Shown one piece after another: positions 60,032-64,000 of a stretch of 64,000 nt of DNA (its first letter is position 1; each line of letters opens with the position of its first letter). Source of the stretch: Leucobacter sp. G161 (GTDB lineage: Bacteria; Actinomycetota; Actinomycetes; Actinomycetales; Microbacteriaceae). The translations under genes were made by a program, and so were the position numbers. Location: the NCBI RefSeq assembly GCF_001482305.1, contig NZ_LOHP01000017.1, positions 62,001 through 126,000 of the forward strand, in the 5' to 3' direction. The notes beneath the pieces were generated by a model. That model ran no database searches. It was not told the DNA's origin and saw nothing but the letters and a program-made list of their open reading frames with translations.

Positions 60032-61201
60032 ATGCAGCTCGGCGTCTACAGTTTCGGTAACCAGGCCGCGGATCCCGCGACCGGCAAGCTTGCGAGTACC
60101 GCGCAGGCGCAACGCGACCTCCTTGAAGCAATTGTGCTTGCTGACGAGGTGGGGCTTGAGTTCTTCGGAATCGGCGAGCACCACACCGAAGAGATGCCGG
60201 CCTCAGCAGCAGCGGTCGTGCTCGGGGCTGCCGCGTCCGCGACGAAGCGAATCCGGTTAGGCAGCGCCGTCACAGTGCTCAGCACCGATGATCCCGTGCG
60301 CGTGTTTCAGCAGTTCGCGACGCTCGACGCGCTCTCCGGCGGTCGCGCAGAGATCACCGCGGGGCGGGGATCCTCGATTGAGTCGTACCCGCTCTTCGGG
60401 TACAAGCTCGAGGACTACGACCGGCTCTACAGTGAAAAGCTCGAACTGCTGCTCAAAGTCAACGAGTCGCCGAGCGTGAGCTGGTCAGGCTCCGTGCGCC
60501 CGGCGCTAGAAGACCAGCTCGTGGTTCCTCGCCCGGATCGCGGGTCGCTGCCGATCTGGCTGGGCACCGGTGGGAGCCCGAACTCGACCGTGCGGGCAGG
60601 GCAGCTACAGCTGCCGGTGTCGTACGGGATCCTCGGCGGCGACCCGGCTCGCTTCAAGGCGCTCGCAGACCTGTATCGGCGTGCGTGGGCAGCAGGGCCG
60701 GCAACAGCGCGGCAGCCGCTCATTTCGGTCGGGAACCCCGGGTTCATCGGGGAGACTGACCGCGGGGCGCGGGACACGTTCTGGCCGACCTGGTATCGCA
60801 CGATGGCCGATATCGGGCAGCGCCGCGGCTTCGCTCCTCCGGTGCGTGAGCACTTCGAGGTCGACGCCGAGCGCGGCGCACTCTTCGTCGGCGGGCCAGA
60901 GCAGATTGCCGAGCGCATCATCCGCCTCCACGGCGCGATGGGACACTCCAGACAGTTCCTGCAGATGGACTTCCTCGGCCTGCCCCAGCGCGACCTGCTG
61001 CGCTCAATTGAGTTGCTCGGCACCCAGGTGAAACCGCTCGTCGAAGCCGAGCTTGGGGCCGAGCCCGAGGTTGTGCCGAACCCACTCGGGCCTGTGAGTG
61101 AGGCTGCTCCGGTGGATTCCGCGGCTGCGAGCGCTGCCGGTCAGGGCAGTCTGAACGGCCAACTCGGCATGAACGGCCAGCCCGAGGCGGCCTCGCTGTG
61201 A
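60032..61201 (+). CDS. Luciferase-like (LLM) flavin-dependent oxidoreductase
   Basis: 389-aa TIM-barrel flavoprotein with GLEFFGIGEHHTEEMPASA, RIRLGSAVTVLSTDDPVRVF, GGRAEITAGRGS and LPIWLGTGGSP, typical of the bacterial-luciferase superfamily using FMNH2 or F420. The last 50 residues are an Ala/Pro/Gly/Asn-rich tail without family match. GGAGGAG precedes the ATG. Its stop overlaps the next gene (GTGA). Probable regulation by the divergent HxlR protein. Substrate unknown. Confidence 0.88.
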   Translation: MQLGVYSFGNQAADPATGKLASTAQAQRDLLEAIVLADEVGLEFFGIGEHHTEEMPASAAAVVLGAAASATKRIRLGSAVTVLSTDDPVRVFQQFATLDALSGGRAEITAGRGSSIESYPLFGYKLEDYDRLYSEKLELLLKVNESPSVSWSGSVRPALEDQLVVPRPDRGSLPIWLGTGGSPNSTVRAGQLQLPVSYGILGGDPARFKALADLYRRAWAAGPATARQPLISVGNPGFIGETDRGARDTFWPTWYRTMADIGQRRGFAPPVREHFEVDAERGALFVGGPEQIAERIIRLHGAMGHSRQFLQMDFLGLPQRDLLRSIELLGTQVKPLVEAELGAEPEVVPNPLGPVSEAAPVDSAAASAAGQGSLNGQLGMNGQPEAASL

Positions 61202-61887
61202 GCAGTGTTGCTGTGAGCCGCGTTGCGATCCTCGGCGTCGGCAAGGTGGGCACCGCAATCGCCCGAGCCGCGCTGCATGCCGGACACGAGGTGACCATCG
61301 CGGGCTCCGGTGACCCTGAGCCGGTGCGGTTCATCACCGAGATCATGGCCCCCGGCGTCGCCGTTGCGACCGCGGCCGAAGCGGTCGCAGGGAGCGAGCT
61401 TGTTGTGTTGTCGATCCCGCTCCCGAAGCTCGCCTCGCTTGACCCGGAAATGCTGCGCGGGCGCATCGTCATCGATGCGATGAACCACTGGCAACCGACC
61501 GACGGCGCACTGCCGGAACTCTTCGCGGGGGTCACGAGCACGAGTGAAGCTGTGGCGCGGCACCTCGAAGGCGCGCGGGTAGTGAAAGCGCTTAACCACA
61601 TCGGATATCACGAGATGGAGTCCGATCGGCGCGAAGAGGGCGCGGCTGATAGGCGGGCGCTCGCCGCGGCCTCCGACGACCGCGAGGCCGCCGAGGCGGT
61701 CGCCGGTTTCGTGAGCAGTCTCGGCTTCGACGTGCAGCCGGTGACTCCGCTTGCCGCGGGGCGCGCACTCGAACCGGGCTCGGAGATTTTTGCGGGCTCG
61801 TTCGGTGCCGTCGACGTGGCCGAACGCTTGCGCGAGGCGACCTTAGCTCTAGAACCTGCCTCGGCCACCGCCCCAACCCCCGTTTAA
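61198..61887 (+). CDS. NADPH-dependent F420 reductase-like oxidoreductase
   Basis: 229-aa Rossmann protein: ILGVGKVGTAIARAALHAGHEV at the N-terminus, then VVLSIPLPK, VIDAMNHWQPTDG and VKALNHIGYHEME, as in F420:NADP oxidoreductases and related dinucleotide-binding proteins. It may supply reduced cofactor to the coupled luciferase-like enzyme, which is inference from the GTGA overlap. Its stop codon lies inside the first 65-bp palindromic element. Confidence 0.82.
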   Translation: MSSVAVSRVAILGVGKVGTAIARAALHAGHEVTIAGSGDPEPVRFITEIMAPGVAVATAAEAVAGSELVVLSIPLPKLASLDPEMLRGRIVIDAMNHWQPTDGALPELFAGVTSTSEAVARHLEGARVVKALNHIGYHEMESDRREEGAADRRALAAASDDREAAEAVAGFVSSLGFDVQPVTPLAAGRALEPGSEIFAGSFGAVDVAERLREATLALEPASATAPTPV

Positions 61888-61940
61888 TCTATTCCGACCC
61901 TTGCACAGGGCTAGCTGGGGTCGGAACCAATTAATGGGGT
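61876..61940. repeat. 65-bp palindromic element, left copy
   Basis: Starts ACCCCCGTTTAAT and ends TTAATGGGGT. An inner 9-bp stem TTCCGACCC/GGGTCGGAA (61892-61900, 61918-61926) has a 17-nt loop. It overlaps the preceding gene's stop. It is an inverted relative of the element at 62051-62115. Confidence 0.75.
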
Positions 61941-61977
61941 CAGACGGAATGGGGTGAGAGGCCTCGCTCGGGTCGAT

Positions 61978-62019
61978 GGGCCCTGGGCCCTGGGCCCTGA
62001 GTCCTGGGCCCTATGCCCT
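61978..62019. repeat. Six 7-bp tandem repeats (GGGCCCT type)
   Basis: Units GGGCCCT x3, GAGTCCT, GGGCCCT, ATGCCCT between the two palindromic elements; no gene is seen in 61888-62137. Confidence 0.8.
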
Positions 62020-62050
62020 GGCGCCCACGCACCCCGCGCCGTCCTCCCCG

Positions 62051-62115
62051 ACCCCATTAAACGATTCTGAGTCTTGAGAGGTGCTCGCAAGACTCAGAAT
62101 CAATTAAACGGGGGT
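62051..62115. repeat. 65-bp palindromic element, right copy (inverted)
   Basis: Starts ACCCCATTAAAC and ends ATTAAACGGGGGT. A perfect 14-bp inner stem GATTCTGAGTCTTG/CAAGACTCAGAATC (62063-62076, 62088-62101) has an 11-nt loop. Its reverse complement aligns end to end with the left copy. Confidence 0.75.
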
Positions 62116-62137
62116 GGGGCAGGGGTCAGGCGGGTGC

Positions 62138-63523
62138 CTAGCCCCTGCGCCCGGCGGGCTCGCGGCTGGGGTTGCCGGGGGAGAGGTAGCGCTCCAACGA
62201 ATCGTCGAGCTCCTCCATCCACGGGGTGTGGTGCGTTGCGGCAATTGTTCCGGTCATGACCGAGCGGTAGCAGATGTCCCGGTAGCCCAGGATGTCCTTA
62301 CGCTTGTCCTTCGTCCACCGGATGAAGATGTCACTCACCTCGTCGATATCAAACGACGGGTAGTCCGTTGCCTCCATGAGGTCGCGAACGTAGTCGGCCT
62401 GGTAGCGGATCTGGTTCTCGGCGTTGCTCGGCGTGACGCCGTAACGGTTCTGCCAGACAGCCATGGAGCGCTTACGTTCTGCGGCCGAAGGCATCTCGGT
62501 AGTGCCGAGAATGAGGTCGCGCACGTACCAGGCCTGCGTGTCGAACATGTTGAACGTGAACCACTGATCCTGCGCGCCCACGTAGAAGAGCGCCGGGTTG
62601 TCGTGCCAGACGACACCGCGGTACAGCCGCTCGGGGTAGATCGTGTTCGGTCCGTCGACGGCGAACTCCTTCGGCAGGAACGGGTACTTGTGCACGTACC
62701 CGGTGCAGAAGATCACCGCGTCAACGTGCTTCGAAGTGCCGTCCTTGAAGAACGCAGTATTGCCCTCAAACCGCTCGACGCTGTGGCGCTCCTCGAAGCC
62801 CTTTGGCCAGTCGTAGCCCATGGGTGCGGTGCGGTAGCTCGCCGTCACGGACCGCGCGCCCATCTTGTAGGCCTGGCTGCCGATGTCTTCGGCGGAGTAG
62901 CTCGAGCCGATGACCAGAACATCCTTGCCGCCCAGTGCTTCCGCTCCGCGGAAATCGTGCGCGTGCGTGATGAACCCGGTGAAGGTTTCGATGCCAGCCA
63001 CCTCCGGGGTGAACGGGAACGAGAAGTGCCCGCTCGCGACGACGACGTGGTCGAACGTCTCGGTGGTGGTCTCGCCGCTCGGGAGGTGTTCGCTCGTTAC
63101 GGTGAACAACTGGGTGTCCTCATCGAACGTGACGAGGCGCACGACGGTCGTGAACCGGATGTACTTGCGAACATCGCTCTGCTTCAGGCGGCCAGCGATG
63201 TAATCCCACAGCACCTCGCGCGGCGGGTACGACGAGATCGGGCGCCCAAAGTGCTCATCGAAGGAATAATCGGCGAACTCGAGGCCCTCCTTTGGGCCGT
63301 TCGACCACAGGTTCCGGTACATGCTCGAGTGGACGGGCTCGCCGTACTCGTCGAGGCCGGTGCGCCAGGAGTAGTTCCACTGTCCGCCCCAGTCGGCCTG
63401 CTTCTCGAAACAGACGAGCTCGGGGATATCCATGCCCTGCCGCTCGGCTGACTCGAATGCTCGGAGCTGGGCCATTCCGCTCGGGCCCGCCCCGATGATT
63501 GCTACTCTCTTCTTCTCGCTCAC
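62138..63523 (-). CDS. tmm: Flavin monooxygenase, trimethylamine monooxygenase (Tmm)-like
   Basis: 461-aa class-B FMO. FAD motif GAGPSG at 11-16, the FMO fingerprint FTGFITHAHDF (F-x-G-x3-H-x3-F), the NADPH-binding VIGSSYSAEDIG and FCTGYVHKYPFLP. Blocks such as CFEKQADWGGQWNY, SSMYRNLWSNGPKE and QDQWFTFNMFDTQAWY fit bacterial trimethylamine monooxygenase as I know it, which makes TMAO from trimethylamine. GTG 63523 with AGGAAG upstream gives the standard N-terminus. Related FMOs oxidise other amines or sulfides, so the substrate needs a test. Confidence 0.88.
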   Translation of the reverse strand: MSEKKRVAIIGAGPSGMAQLRAFESAERQGMDIPELVCFEKQADWGGQWNYSWRTGLDEYGEPVHSSMYRNLWSNGPKEGLEFADYSFDEHFGRPISSYPPREVLWDYIAGRLKQSDVRKYIRFTTVVRLVTFDEDTQLFTVTSEHLPSGETTTETFDHVVVASGHFSFPFTPEVAGIETFTGFITHAHDFRGAEALGGKDVLVIGSSYSAEDIGSQAYKMGARSVTASYRTAPMGYDWPKGFEERHSVERFEGNTAFFKDGTSKHVDAVIFCTGYVHKYPFLPKEFAVDGPNTIYPERLYRGVVWHDNPALFYVGAQDQWFTFNMFDTQAWYVRDLILGTTEMPSAAERKRSMAVWQNRYGVTPSNAENQIRYQADYVRDLMEATDYPSFDIDEVSDIFIRWTKDKRKDILGYRDICYRSVMTGTIAATHHTPWMEELDDSLERYLSPGNPSREPAGRRG

Positions 63524-63656
63524 GTCACTACACTTCCTCACTCTGTTGTGGTTCCTAGCCGTGCATGTAGGCACAGCTGTGCACCGGCGCCGATCACAGG
63601 TGACCGTGCTCTCGGGAAGCCCGTTGTGGCCTCACCGTGGTGTCCAGCGCGAATGG

Positions 63657-63672
63657 GAGATTGTCAAATCTC
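63657..63672. promoter_or_regulatory. Palindrome upstream of tmm
   Basis: GAGATT-GTCA-AATCTC, a perfect 6-4-6 inverted repeat about 135 bp before tmm. TCAACCAT occurs twice next to it. It may be the tmm operator. Otherwise this 325-bp gap (63524-63848) holds no gene. Confidence 0.45.
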
Positions 63673-63764
63673 AACCATCCGTCGGCTAGCAACCTTTCAA
63701 CCATAGCATTTGCGAAGAAGGAATGTGGGAAATGCGATGTGACCTGCGGGTTTACGCAGAAGTG

Positions 63765-63799
63765 GGGCCGCGCGTTCGCTGCATGCGGCGGCGCGGCCC
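63765..63799 (-). terminator. Hairpin after the partial membrane-protein gene
   Basis: GGGCCGCGC (63765-63773) pairs with GCGCGGCCC (63791-63799) around a 17-nt loop, 49 bp beyond the stop of the minus-strand gene. Confidence 0.5.
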
Positions 63800-63848
63800 A
63801 GTGGGGTTCGAGAGGAAAATGCGGGGATGCTGGCGCCTGTCGCGCGAC

Positions 63849-64000
63849 TTACAGGACGATGAACCACAGGGTCGCGACTGCGGCTCCCAGCAGCATGAGT
63901 ACGACATTCTTGCCGAACGGTTCATCGAGCTTCTTGTGGGCAAAGATCGCGAGGAGTTGGATCAGCGCCAGACCGATGGCAGCGATCGGGGCGAGGACGG
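63849..64000 (-). CDS. C-terminus of a membrane protein (partial)
   Basis: Minus-strand frame open from the window edge to TAA at 63851-63849. The visible 50 residues contain two hydrophobic helices (IAAIGLALIQLLAIF and VVLMLLGAAVATLWFIVL) joined by the loop AHKKLDEPFGKN, ending directly at the membrane. The start is outside. A transporter upstream of tmm would make sense for amine uptake, but the family cannot be identified from this end. Confidence 0.6.
   Translation of the reverse strand, partial: VLAPIAAIGLALIQLLAIFAHKKLDEPFGKNVVLMLLGAAVATLWFIVL

Noticed and set aside
61876-62115. Insertion sequence or MITE with target-site duplication
   Set aside because: There is terminal inversion but no transposase, and I see no flanking direct duplication, so I describe it only as paired palindromic elements.
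62114-63451. A 445-codon open frame on the plus strand opposite tmm
   Set aside because: The minus-strand product has complete FMO motifs; the plus-strand translation has no recognisable domain and odd composition.
1-64000. CRISPR array, prophage, tRNA or rRNA genes
   Set aside because: No regularly spaced repeats with unique spacers, no phage structural or integrase genes, and no cloverleaf or rRNA sequence was recognised in the window.

Overview
The window is a GC-rich, densely coded actinobacterial chromosome segment. Three things point to Microbacteriaceae: the block rnj-femAB-murJ-M23-ftsK-pgsA-cinA-clgR-DUF3046-recA-recX-miaB-miaA, lexA divergent from a LysM gene, and DUF1844-infC-rpmI-rplT. 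Leucobacter is plausible, but this is inference from gene content; there is no rRNA here to confirm it.

Layout. (1) 1-18.2 kb, + strand: the end of a permease, thyA-folA, dapA-rnj, a FemAB transferase and MurJ, an M23 hydrolase, ftsK, pgsA-cinA, clgR-DUF3046, recA-recX and miaB-miaA. These are nucleotide, lysine, cell-wall, division, SOS and tRNA-modification functions. (2) 18.5-23.3 kb: a PadR/HAAS membrane pair, dapF, a small-molecule-type methyltransferase and hflX. (3) 23.7-28.1 kb: a methionine operon of metE, a short MetE-like protein and metF. (4) 28.3-31.6 kb: lipB-lipA, lexA and the divergent SOS LysM gene. (5) 31.7-37.4 kb: hisC, a DsbA/CcdA thiol-redox pair, hisB-hisH-hisA and sseB. 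(6) 37.5-55.5 kb: an accessory catabolic island. It holds a beta-oxidation operon with a QsdR-like regulator; a kinase/acyl-CoA dehydrogenase/CoA-ligase operon; a branched-chain-type ABC importer with two binding proteins; and an SDR-TetR-oxidoreductase-SDR operon. (7) 55.5-56.6 kb: AzlCD. (8) 56.7-59.5 kb: DUF1844, infC with an AUC start, rpmI, rplT and an rRNA methyltransferase. (9) 59.5-64 kb: HxlR, a luciferase-like flavin oxidoreductase, an F420-reductase-like protein, a trimethylamine monooxygenase-like FMO and the end of a membrane protein.

How the parts work together. The island looks like uptake (ABC), CoA activation (ligase), phosphorylation of a hydroxyacyl-CoA (APH kinase), dehydrogenase chemistry, then hydratase/SDR/thiolase steps. 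Three copies of one palindrome (ATACCG-N6-CGGTAT) precede the kinase, ABC and SDR operons and tie them into one probable regulon, with the TetR gene inside the SDR operon as the likely repressor. The kinase-dehydrogenase pair recalls LvaA/LvaC and ACAD10/11, which act on 4-hydroxyacyl-CoAs, and the QsdR-like regulator recalls gamma-lactone catabolism.

Regulatory features. Many genes have a TANNNT -10 element exactly 6-7 nt before ATG/GTG, so leaderless transcription seems common here. Several gene ends carry very long perfect hairpins, mostly without T-tracts. The most unusual non-coding structure is a pair of inverted 65-bp palindromic elements with covarying stems at 61.9-62.1 kb.
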